From Castellaniella defragrans_A (GTDB taxonomy: Bacteria; Pseudomonadota; Gammaproteobacteria; Burkholderiales; Burkholderiaceae_B): DNA of 64,000 nucleotides. The stretch lies in the NCBI RefSeq assembly GCF_040394755.1, contig NZ_JBEBRQ010000005.1. One strand, 5' to 3'. The notes under the pieces were generated by a model. That model saw only the letters and a program-made list of their open reading frames with translations. It was not told where the DNA came from and ran no database searches. This document shows positions 26,036 to 33,366 of this stretch, one piece after another; the first letter of the stretch is position 1, and each line of letters begins with the position of its first letter. The translations under genes and the position numbers were made by a program.

Positions 26036-26797
26036 ATGGCTTTGCTTGAGGTGTCCGACCTGTCCATCCATTTCGGCAATGTGCGTGCCGTCCAGAATGT
26101 GAGCTTCTCGGTCGAGCAGGGCATCGTGTATTCGGTGATCGGCCCCAATGGCGCGGGCAAGACTACGCTGTTCAACTTGATTACCGGCATCTACCGGCCC
26201 ACATCCGGGTCGATTCGCCTGGATGGCAAGGATATCCAGGGCCGCTCGCCCGACGAGTTGGCGCGGCGCGGTGTGGCGCGCACCTTCCAGAACCTGCAGG
26301 TCTGGATGAACATGAGCGCCGTCGAGAATGTCATGGTGGGCGCGCACCTGCGTCTGGATCGCAGCATGTTCAAGGCGATGCTGCGCCTGCCCGCGCTGCG
26401 CCGGCGCGATCGCGCCCTGCGGGACGAGGCTGCCGGACTGATGGCCTTCGTCGGCCTGGAGGAGTACGTGGGCGCACGTGCCGACAGCATGCCCTATGGC
26501 GCGCTCAAGCGCCTCGAGATCGCGCGCGCCCTGGCGATGCAGCCGCGCATGATTTTTCTCGATGAGCCGGCCGCCGGACTCAATCCCAAGGAAACCCAGG
26601 ACGTCGACGAGCTGGTGCGCAAGATCGCTGCCTCGGGCATCACTGTCGTCCTGGTCGAGCACGATATGAAGATGGTGATGAATCTGTCCGACCGTATCCT
26701 GGTGCTGGACTACGGCAAGCGGCTGGCCGAGGGCACTGGTCCCGAGGTGCGCCAGAATCCCGATGTCATCGCCGCATACCTGGGCGGCCACGCCTGA
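26036..26797 (+). CDS. livG: HAAT-family ABC transporter ATPase LivG
   Basis: The 253-residue ATPase has Walker A GPNGAGKTT, Q-loop RTFQNLQVW, a YGALKRLEIARAL signature (LivG-type YG in place of LSGG), Walker B MIFLDEPAAGLNPKE and the H-loop VEHDMK. It starts 3 bp after livM and is followed immediately by the fusion gene, whose ATG abuts its stop. Confidence 0.93.
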   Translation: MALLEVSDLSIHFGNVRAVQNVSFSVEQGIVYSVIGPNGAGKTTLFNLITGIYRPTSGSIRLDGKDIQGRSPDELARRGVARTFQNLQVWMNMSAVENVMVGAHLRLDRSMFKAMLRLPALRRRDRALRDEAAGLMAFVGLEEYVGARADSMPYGALKRLEIARALAMQPRMIFLDEPAAGLNPKETQDVDELVRKIAASGITVVLVEHDMKMVMNLSDRILVLDYGKRLAEGTGPEVRQNPDVIAAYLGGHA

Positions 26798-28126
26798 ATG
26801 GGAACCGCTATGCACGCACTCGACATTATTCAGGAAGAACATCGCAATCTGTGGCGTATTGCCGTGACCATCGATCTGGTTGCCGATGAGCTGGCCAACG
26901 GCAATGCCGTCGAAGTGGATTTTTTTTCGGCCCTGTTCGACTACATCCACGAGTTCATGGATGGCTGCCACCATGCCAAGGAGGACGAATACCTGTTCCC
27001 GGCCATGCGGCGGCGCTGCGCCGAGGCGGCGGCGGTTCTCGATCGCCTGCAAGCCGAGCATCGCAACGGCCTCGTCAATCTGCAAACCCTGCGCGCGCAT
27101 TTGGGTGGTGATTCGCGGGCGCTGGTGCACAACGGGGTCTTCATCGCCGGCCTGCGCGCCTACGCCAGGGATCTCAAGGGGCATATCCGCGCCGAGGAAA
27201 AGGACGCTTTCCCGCTGGCGCGCGAGGTGCTCGAACCTGAGGACTGGGCCGGCATCGATGCCGCGTTCGGCGACAACGCCGATCCTTTGTTCGGCGAACA
27301 TGCGCGTGCCGAATATAGCGAGCTCTATCATCGCATCGCGACACTTGCGCCCGAATCGATTGGCCTGGGCGGCGGCCGCACGGACGGCCTGCGGCGCCCA
27401 TCCGCGGCGAGCGCCGCTGGCGCGCTGCTGCGGGTCGCGGGCCTGGCGTCCTGCTATGGCCGCATCCAGGCGCTCAAGGGCATCGATCTCGAGGTCCGCC
27501 AGGGCGAGCTCGTGGCCTTGATCGGCGCCAACGGCGCGGGCAAGACGACCTTTCTGCGTGCGCTTTCGGGCGTGCAGCCCATGAGCGCCGGCAGCATCCA
27601 CTTCAATGGCCGGGATATTTCGCGGCTGCGCTCGGACCTGCGGGTGCGCCAGGGCATCTGCCATAGCCCCGAGGGGCGGCAGGTTTTCGGGCCGCTCGCC
27701 ATCGAGGACAACCTGCGCCTGGGGGCCTATACGCGCCCGCGCGGCCAGGCCGAGGAGGATCTGGAACGCGTCTACGCCATGTTCCCGATTCTCAAGGAAA
27801 AACGCCGCCTGCCCGCCGGGACCCTGTCGGGCGGACAGCAGCAGATGCTGGCCATCAGCCGCGCATTGATGGGCCGTCCGCGCCTGCTGCTGCTCGACGA
27901 ACCGTCGATGGGCCTGGCGCCCTTGCTGGTCGAGGAGGTCTTCAACGTGATCAAGGCCCTCAAGGCCGAGGGCATCACCATCCTGCTCGTCGAGCAAAAC
28001 GCCTTTGCCGCCCTGGGCATCGCCGACCGCGCGTATGTGCTCGAGACGGGCCGCATCGTGCTCTCGGGTACGGGGCGTGACATGAGCCGCAACGAGCAGG
28101 TCCGGGCGGCCTACCTGGGAATGTAA
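26798..28126 (+). CDS. Hemerythrin-like (HHE) domain fused to LivF ATPase
   Basis: Residues 1-180 form a hemerythrin-like four-helix domain with the full ligand set: H15 (EEHRN), H51, H58/H59 with E62 and E64 (CHHAKEDE), H88 (AEHRNG) and H129 with E133/E134 (GHIRAEEK). After an Ala/Gly/Ser linker (about 188-208), residues 211-442 are a complete LivF: Walker A GANGAGKT at 243-250, HSPEGRQVFGPL, LSGGQQQML, Walker B LLLLDEPSMGL and VEQNAF. Normal LivF is about 235 residues. There is no stop, shift or internal Shine-Dalgarno at the junction. The second ATPase of the importer thus carries a putative oxygen- or iron-responsive domain. Regulation of uptake by O2 is inference. Confidence 0.9.
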   Translation: MGTAMHALDIIQEEHRNLWRIAVTIDLVADELANGNAVEVDFFSALFDYIHEFMDGCHHAKEDEYLFPAMRRRCAEAAAVLDRLQAEHRNGLVNLQTLRAHLGGDSRALVHNGVFIAGLRAYARDLKGHIRAEEKDAFPLAREVLEPEDWAGIDAAFGDNADPLFGEHARAEYSELYHRIATLAPESIGLGGGRTDGLRRPSAASAAGALLRVAGLASCYGRIQALKGIDLEVRQGELVALIGANGAGKTTFLRALSGVQPMSAGSIHFNGRDISRLRSDLRVRQGICHSPEGRQVFGPLAIEDNLRLGAYTRPRGQAEEDLERVYAMFPILKEKRRLPAGTLSGGQQQMLAISRALMGRPRLLLLDEPSMGLAPLLVEEVFNVIKALKAEGITILLVEQNAFAALGIADRAYVLETGRIVLSGTGRDMSRNEQVRAAYLGM

Positions 28127-28173
28127 GGCCCGCCGCCATCCTGTCGGAAATCATTTTCACAAGGGGAACCATC

Positions 28174-29136
28174 ATGAGCAAGCAATTTGCCTCCGTCGCC
28201 GATCTGGAGGAAAAAAAGGCGACATTCGCCCGTCTGTCGGAACATTGCTGGTCCTACACCGCCGAGGGCGATCCCAATACCGGCGTCATCATCGGCGACG
28301 AGGCCGTGCTGATCTGCGATACGCTGGCCACGCCAGTCATGGCCGCCCGCCTGATCGCCGAGATCCGCAAGGTGACCGACAAGCCCATCAAGTACGTCGT
28401 GCTGTCGCACTATCACGCCGTGCGCGTGCTCGGCGCTTCGGCCTATCGCGCCGAGGGGATGCAGGAGATCATCGCCAGCCAGGGCACCTACGAGATGATC
28501 GTCGAGCGCGGCGCGCAGGACATGCAGTCCGAGTACGAGCGCTTTCCCCGCCTGTTCCAGAGCTTCGATTCGATCCCCGGGCTGACCTGGCCCACGCTGG
28601 TGTTCCATGAGGAGATCACCCTGTGGATGGGTAAAGACCTGGAGGTCAGGATCATGCATCCCGGCCCGGGCCATACGCGCGGCGATACCGTGGTCTGGGT
28701 GCCCGCCGAGCGCGTGCTGTTCTCGGGGGATCTGGTCGAATACGGCGCAGCCTGCTACACCGGCGACGCCCAGCTCGAGGAGTGGCCGGGGACGCTGGAC
28801 GTCCTGGCCGGCCTGGGCGCGGAGAAGCTCGTCCCCGGCCGGGGGCCGGCGCTTGATACGCCGGAGAAAGTCGCGGCGGGTCTGGCCTATACCCGCGATT
28901 TCGTGACCACGCTCTACGGTTCGGCGCGCGCGGCGGCGGCCCGGGGCCTGGACCTCAAGGGGGCGATGGCGCACATCCGCGCGGCGATGGACCCCAAGTT
29001 CGCCGATGTCTTCATCTATGAGCATTGCTTGCCGTTCGATGTGGTGCGGGCCATGGATGAGGCCCAGGGAATCAAGCACCCCAGAGTCTGGACGGCTGAG
29101 CGTGACAAGGAAATGTGGCACGGCCTGCAAGCCTGA
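28174..29136 (+). CDS. MBL-fold protein with altered metal-binding motif
   Basis: The 320-residue protein has the metallo-beta-lactamase fold order, including GVIIGDEAVLICDTL, the strand and loop KYVVLSHYHAVRVLGASAY, HPGPGHTRGDTVVW, and LFSGDLVEYGAACYTGD. The canonical HxHxDH is here H79-Y-H81-A-V-R84, so the Asp and last His are replaced, while the later His (GPGHT) and Asp (SGD) remain. The metal site is probably mononuclear or reorganised. It sits between the transporter and a flavin monooxygenase, suggesting hydrolysis or ring-product processing in the same pathway. No precise substrate can be named. Confidence 0.8.
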   Translation: MSKQFASVADLEEKKATFARLSEHCWSYTAEGDPNTGVIIGDEAVLICDTLATPVMAARLIAEIRKVTDKPIKYVVLSHYHAVRVLGASAYRAEGMQEIIASQGTYEMIVERGAQDMQSEYERFPRLFQSFDSIPGLTWPTLVFHEEITLWMGKDLEVRIMHPGPGHTRGDTVVWVPAERVLFSGDLVEYGAACYTGDAQLEEWPGTLDVLAGLGAEKLVPGRGPALDTPEKVAAGLAYTRDFVTTLYGSARAAAARGLDLKGAMAHIRAAMDPKFADVFIYEHCLPFDVVRAMDEAQGIKHPRVWTAERDKEMWHGLQA

Positions 29137-29177
29137 ACGTCGCCGGCGACGCAATCATTCTGATCACGGAGACTCCC

Positions 29178-30842
29178 ATGCTCAGCACCTATCAGTATCC
29201 AAAATATGAATATTCGATGCCGCCCGAGCTGCGGGACGGCGTGACCGTGCGTTATCCGGTGGTCGTGGTCGGCGCCGGTCCTGTGGGCCTGGCGGCAGCC
29301 ATCGACCTGGCCCGGCAGGGCGTCCCGGTGGTCCTGCTCGACGAGGACGACACGGTGTCGATCGGCTCGCGCGGCGTTTGTTATGCCAAGCGGGCGCTCG
29401 AGATCCTGGACCGCCTGGGTATTGGCGATGCGTGTGTGGACAAAGGGGTGGGCTGGAACGTGGGCCGCACCTTCTTTCGCGAGGAGGAGGTCTACAACTT
29501 CAACCTCCTGCCGCAGGCCGATCACAAGCGCCCCGGAATGATCAACCTGCAACAGTATTACCTCGAAGAATTCCTGGTGCGGCACGCGCAGACGCTGCCT
29601 GATCTGGACCTGCGTTTCCGCAACAAGGTCCTCTCGGTCAGCCAGGAGGCCGATGGCGTCACTTTGCAGGTCGAAACCCCCGACGGCATCTATACCCTGG
29701 ATGCCGACTGGCTGGTGGTGGCCGATGGCGCGCGCAGCAGCATCCGCCGCATGATGGGACTCGAAATCGACGGCAAGATCTTCATGGACCGCTTTCTCAT
29801 CGCCGACGTGGTGATGAAGGCCGATTTCCCGGCCGAGCGCTGGTTCTGGTTCGATCCGCCGTTCCATCCCGGCCAGTCCGTACTGCTGCATCATCAGGCC
29901 GACAACGTCTGGCGCATCGATTTCCAGCTCGGCTGGGACGCCGATCCCGAGGAGGAAAAGCGTCCCGAGAACGTCATCCCCCGCATCCGCGCGATGCTCG
30001 GCGACGATCGGGAATTCGAGCTGGAGTGGGTGAGCGTCTATACCTTCCAATGCCGCCGGATGGGCGAATTCCGCCATGGCCGCACGCTGTTCGTGGGCGA
30101 TGCGGCGCATCAGGTCTCGCCCTTCGGCGCCCGCGGGGCCAATTCCGGCATCCAGGATACCGACAACCTTGCCTGGAAGCTCAAGCTGGTGATCGAGGGC
30201 AAGGCGCCCGAGTCCCTGCTGGACACCTATTCCGAGGAACGCGCGTACGCCGCCGACGAGAACATCCTGAACTCCACGCGCTCGACCGATTTCATCACCC
30301 CCAAGAGCCGCATGTCGCTGGTATTCCGCAACGCGGTCCTGTCTCTGGCGCGCGACTATCCCTTCGCCCGCGCGCTGGTGAATTCGGGGCGGCTGTCGGT
30401 GCCGAGCGTTCTCGAGAATTCGCGCCTGAACACGCCCGATACGGCGTCATTCCTCGGTGACATGGCGCCCGGCGCGCCCGCCGATGACTGCCCGATGCGC
30501 GCCCAGGTGGACAATTTCTGGCTGCTCGACAAACTCGGCAACCGCTTTCAGCTGCTGGTCTATGTCGAGGACCCCGCCCAGGTGCCGCAGGCCCGGGCCT
30601 TGCAGGGCCTGATGTCCGGCGACATCCCGATCGAGGTCATCCTGGTGACCCCGCGGGGCGGCCGTTCGCCCGACGGGCTGCGCGTGTTCGAGGACTATAC
30701 CGGGCGTTTCGCCGAACGCTATGACGCCCGTCCGGGCACGGCCTATCTGCTGCGCCCCGACCAGCACATCGCCGGCCGCTGGCGCAAGATCGATCCAGCC
30801 GCCGTCCGCGCCGCGCTTGCGCGCGCAACCTGCCAGAGCTAG
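29178..30842 (+). CDS. FAD-dependent aromatic monooxygenase (MhpA/PheA family)
   Basis: This is a 554-residue class A flavoprotein hydroxylase. The FAD-binding Rossmann motif VVVVGAGPVGLAAAIDLARQG lies at about residues 30-50, the DG motif is LVVADGARSSIRR, and the second FAD motif is GRTLFVGDAAHQVSPFGARGANSGIQDTDNLAWKL, followed by the thioredoxin-like C-terminal domain. Such enzymes ortho-hydroxylate phenols with NAD(P)H and O2, for example 3-(3-hydroxyphenyl)propionate. I start at ATG 29178. A DUF2783 gene follows 10 bp downstream. The exact substrate is unknown, and no ring-cleavage dioxygenase is in the window. Confidence 0.87.
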   Translation: MLSTYQYPKYEYSMPPELRDGVTVRYPVVVVGAGPVGLAAAIDLARQGVPVVLLDEDDTVSIGSRGVCYAKRALEILDRLGIGDACVDKGVGWNVGRTFFREEEVYNFNLLPQADHKRPGMINLQQYYLEEFLVRHAQTLPDLDLRFRNKVLSVSQEADGVTLQVETPDGIYTLDADWLVVADGARSSIRRMMGLEIDGKIFMDRFLIADVVMKADFPAERWFWFDPPFHPGQSVLLHHQADNVWRIDFQLGWDADPEEEKRPENVIPRIRAMLGDDREFELEWVSVYTFQCRRMGEFRHGRTLFVGDAAHQVSPFGARGANSGIQDTDNLAWKLKLVIEGKAPESLLDTYSEERAYAADENILNSTRSTDFITPKSRMSLVFRNAVLSLARDYPFARALVNSGRLSVPSVLENSRLNTPDTASFLGDMAPGAPADDCPMRAQVDNFWLLDKLGNRFQLLVYVEDPAQVPQARALQGLMSGDIPIEVILVTPRGGRSPDGLRVFEDYTGRFAERYDARPGTAYLLRPDQHIAGRWRKIDPAAVRAALARATCQS

Positions 30843-30852
30843 GAGTTCCGCC

Positions 30853-31077
30853 ATGTCCCTCATTCTGCAGCCCAATCTGGGCGAACAAGGCAAGCGTTAT
30901 CTCAGGGCCTATACGCCCGGCGACGATTTCTACGAGGAACTGATCGAACTGCACCGCGATCTCGGGGAGGAGCAGAGCGCGCAGGTGAACGCGCGCCTGA
31001 TCCTGCTGCTGGCTAACCATATCGGCGATCTGGCGGTCCTGCGCGAGGCGATGGCGATCGCGCGCGAGAATATCTGA
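30853..31077 (+). CDS. DUF2783 family small protein
   Basis: This 74-residue acidic protein (FYEELIELHRDLGEEQSAQVNARLILLLANHIGD) fits DUF2783, a family typically found next to FAD-dependent aromatic monooxygenases. AGGAG precedes the ATG. It is cotranscribed with the monooxygenase (10-bp gap) and ends the catabolic locus. Its function is not known to me; a monooxygenase accessory role is a guess from context. Confidence 0.75.
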   Translation: MSLILQPNLGEQGKRYLRAYTPGDDFYEELIELHRDLGEEQSAQVNARLILLLANHIGDLAVLREAMAIARENI

Positions 31078-31093
31078 ACGCGCTGGCGCGTGC

Positions 31094-31504
31094 TCAGTTC
31101 CAGCGACCGCCGCGCCCGCCCAGGCTGTATCCGCCGGCGCCCAGCAGGACCACGGTCAGGCTGGCAAAGAGAAAGAAACCCTCCAGTTCGAGGCGCCAGC
31201 CGCCCGACTGGCCGAGCGCAAACAGGTGGCCCATGTGGACCAGGCCGATGGCGAACAGCATATTGATCAGGGCGAGCAGGCCGCCCAGGCGGGTGTACAG
31301 GCCCAGGATCAGCAGGACCGGCGCGAGGATCTCGCCGAAATAGACCCCGTAGGCGAAGAAGGCCGGCAGGCCGTGCGCGGCCAGGGCGTTGCCGATGTGG
31401 CCGACGCCGCCGTTGAGCTTGGCCAGACCGTGCGGCAGGAGCAGGATGCCCAGGCTCAGGCGCAGAACCAGTTTGCCCAAGTCGTCCTGAACAATCGAAG
31501 ACAT
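31094..31504 (-). CDS. DoxX family membrane protein
   Basis: This 136-residue protein has four hydrophobic helices and the DoxX family features LRLSLGILLLPHGLAKL near the N-terminus and YGVYFGEILAPVLLILGLYTRLGGLL. DoxX proteins are poorly characterised; some act in respiratory or redox stress complexes. It is convergent with the catabolic operon (16 bp between stops), and MSSIVQDD at 31504 is the likely start. The 130 bp upstream hold nothing else recognised. Confidence 0.8.
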   Translation of the reverse strand: MSSIVQDDLGKLVLRLSLGILLLPHGLAKLNGGVGHIGNALAAHGLPAFFAYGVYFGEILAPVLLILGLYTRLGGLLALINMLFAIGLVHMGHLFALGQSGGWRLELEGFFLFASLTVVLLGAGGYSLGGRGGRWN

Positions 31505-31634
31505 GGCAGATTCCTTTGAAAGATCGGGGCGGCGGGGTCCTGGCGTGTACCCCTTTGTTCCCAAAACAGTTTATCCGTCAAATTTTACCGGACTCAACAG
31601 CCGTGGGGTTTATCTCATGGGTGTTGTCAGTGGA

Positions 31635-32258
31635 CTACATGCCCAGCTTTTCGGTGATTCTCACCAGCTCCGCCAGCGAGCCTGCCTGCATTTTGCGCAT
31701 GGCGTGTCCGCGGCGCACCTTGACGGTGATCTCGCTGATCTCCAGCCGCGCCGCGATCTGCTTGTTCAGCAGGCCTTGCACGACCAGGCGCGTGACATCC
31801 TGTTCGCCGGGCGTCAGCGACATCCAGCGCGCTTGCAGTGTGGACTTGAGGGCCGCGTGCCCGCGCTGCGCCCGATCCTTTTCGATGCCGCGGTGAATCG
31901 CGTCCAACAGGTCCTGGTCCCTGAATGGCTTGGTCAGGAACTCGATGGCGCCGTTCTTCATGGCGGTGACGCCCATGGCGATATCGCCGTGGCCCGTCAT
32001 GAATATGACGGGTAGCCTGATCCCCGATTCGATCATCTGGCGGTGCAAGTCCATGCCGCTCTGGCCCGGCATGCGGACATCCAGCACGAGGCAGCCTGGC
32101 GCATCGTCCCTGTCGTGTGCCAGGAAGTCCCCGGTCGAATCGAAGCTCAAGGCCCGCAGTCCGACCGAGGCCAACAGATCCTCCAGTGCGGCGCGCACGG
32201 AGCGGTCGTCGTCCACGATATAGACGATGGGCTCGGCTTGGGCTGATGCCGTCGTCAT
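31635..32258 (-). CDS. FixJ/NarL-type response regulator
   Basis: The 207-residue protein has a receiver domain (VYIVDDDRSVR, phospho-acceptor Asp in CLVLDVRMPGQSG, MTGHGDIAM, conserved Lys in LTKPF) and a C-terminal LuxR-type helix-turn-helix (LTPGEQDVTRLVVQGLLNKQIAARLEISEITVKVRRGHAMRKM). It overlaps the upstream kinase by ATGA and is its evident partner. The target genes are unknown; mgtA lies upstream in the same orientation. Confidence 0.9.
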   Translation of the reverse strand: MTTASAQAEPIVYIVDDDRSVRAALEDLLASVGLRALSFDSTGDFLAHDRDDAPGCLVLDVRMPGQSGMDLHRQMIESGIRLPVIFMTGHGDIAMGVTAMKNGAIEFLTKPFRDQDLLDAIHRGIEKDRAQRGHAALKSTLQARWMSLTPGEQDVTRLVVQGLLNKQIAARLEISEITVKVRRGHAMRKMQAGSLAELVRITEKLGM

Positions 32259-33319
32259 CGCCGGTCCTCCCGGGAAATGGCGGGCACGCTGAATCGGAAG
32301 GCCGACCCGCCCGCAGCGGCCGGCTCCGCCCATATTTTTCCGTCATTGGCTTCGATGATCGCCCGGCTGATGCTCAGGCCGACGCCGATGCCGCCCTCTT
32401 TGGTCGTCCAGAACGCCTCGAACAGATGGTCGTGGACGCTGGCCGGAATGCCGGCGCCCGAATCAACGATGGAAAACATGAGGGAGCCGTCCCGATGCGC
32501 GGAGGTGATGCGGATACCGCGCTTTTGCGCCGGTATCGCGGCCATGGCTTCGATGGCGTTCAGCACCAGGTTGCCGATCACTTGCTGTATCTGGATTCGA
32601 TCGGCCCGGGCGGGTGGCAGATCGGGGCTGAGATCGGTGGCCAGGACAATGTGGTTGCGCGTGATTTCAGCCTGGGACAGTGCGATGATTTCGAGGATGG
32701 CCGTGTTGAAATCGAATTCGCTCTTGTGCGGCGGTTCGCCTTTGGTGAGGCTGCGCACGCGCGCGATGATCGTGCTTGCGCGCCCGGCGTCGCTCAATAT
32801 TCTGTCGAGCGCCTGGCGCGCTTTGGGCAGATTCGGCGGGTCCTGCGCCAGCCAGCGCTGGCAGGCATTGCCGCTCGTGACGATGGCGGCGAGCGGCTGG
32901 TTGACCTCATGGGCGATGGATGTGGTGAGGCCCTCCAGGCTTTTCACGCGCGTTATTTTCATCAACTGCGTCTGAGCGTCGTGCGCCGCCGCTTTTGCGG
33001 CCTCGGCCTTCAGGGCCAGGAAGGCGATCATCACGATGGCTGTGATGCTGATGCTCATATTGACCAGCCCGGCCTCCAGGTCGCCATGCGGCGTGAGGGC
33101 GAAGCTGACCGCCGTCAATCCGATGCAGGCGGCGGTCAGCGCAATCAATCCGCGCCGGCCCAGCACTCGCGCCGCGGTGAAGATCACCACCGTGTAGAAG
33201 ACCGCCGCCGCGACTTCGTAGCGCGTGGTCGTGTCCGCCACGAAGATGGCCGCCATGATGATGGCGATGAGCGCGAGTCGCAGAATGCGGTGTGTTCGTG
33301 CCGCGTCGAGCATTGCCAT
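32255..33319 (-). CDS. Membrane sensor histidine kinase
   Basis: The 354-residue kinase has about four N-terminal membrane helices (residues 10-100) with hardly any periplasmic loop, suggesting a membrane-embedded or intracellular signal. It then has a HisKA domain with the FixL/DctB-like H-box SIAHEVNQPLAAIVTSG, and the ATPase domain (N box NLVLNAIEAM, G1 DSGAGIP, F box and G2 GGIGVGLSIS). I start at 33319 (MAMLDAARTH); the frame upstream lacks coding character. It overlaps the response regulator, so the pair is translationally coupled. Confidence 0.88.
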   Translation of the reverse strand: MAMLDAARTHRILRLALIAIIMAAIFVADTTTRYEVAAAVFYTVVIFTAARVLGRRGLIALTAACIGLTAVSFALTPHGDLEAGLVNMSISITAIVMIAFLALKAEAAKAAAHDAQTQLMKITRVKSLEGLTTSIAHEVNQPLAAIVTSGNACQRWLAQDPPNLPKARQALDRILSDAGRASTIIARVRSLTKGEPPHKSEFDFNTAILEIIALSQAEITRNHIVLATDLSPDLPPARADRIQIQQVIGNLVLNAIEAMAAIPAQKRGIRITSAHRDGSLMFSIVDSGAGIPASVHDHLFEAFWTTKEGGIGVGLSISRAIIEANDGKIWAEPAAAGGSAFRFSVPAISREDRR

Positions 33320-33366
33320 GTCCCTTTCAGGAGAATAGGTTATCACGCCGGCGCAGCGGCGCGTGG

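Noticed and set aside
25535..27997. 820-codon minus-strand frame opposite livM, livG and the LivF fusion
   Set aside because: Shadow of ABC transporter genes; the His-rich composition has no domain.
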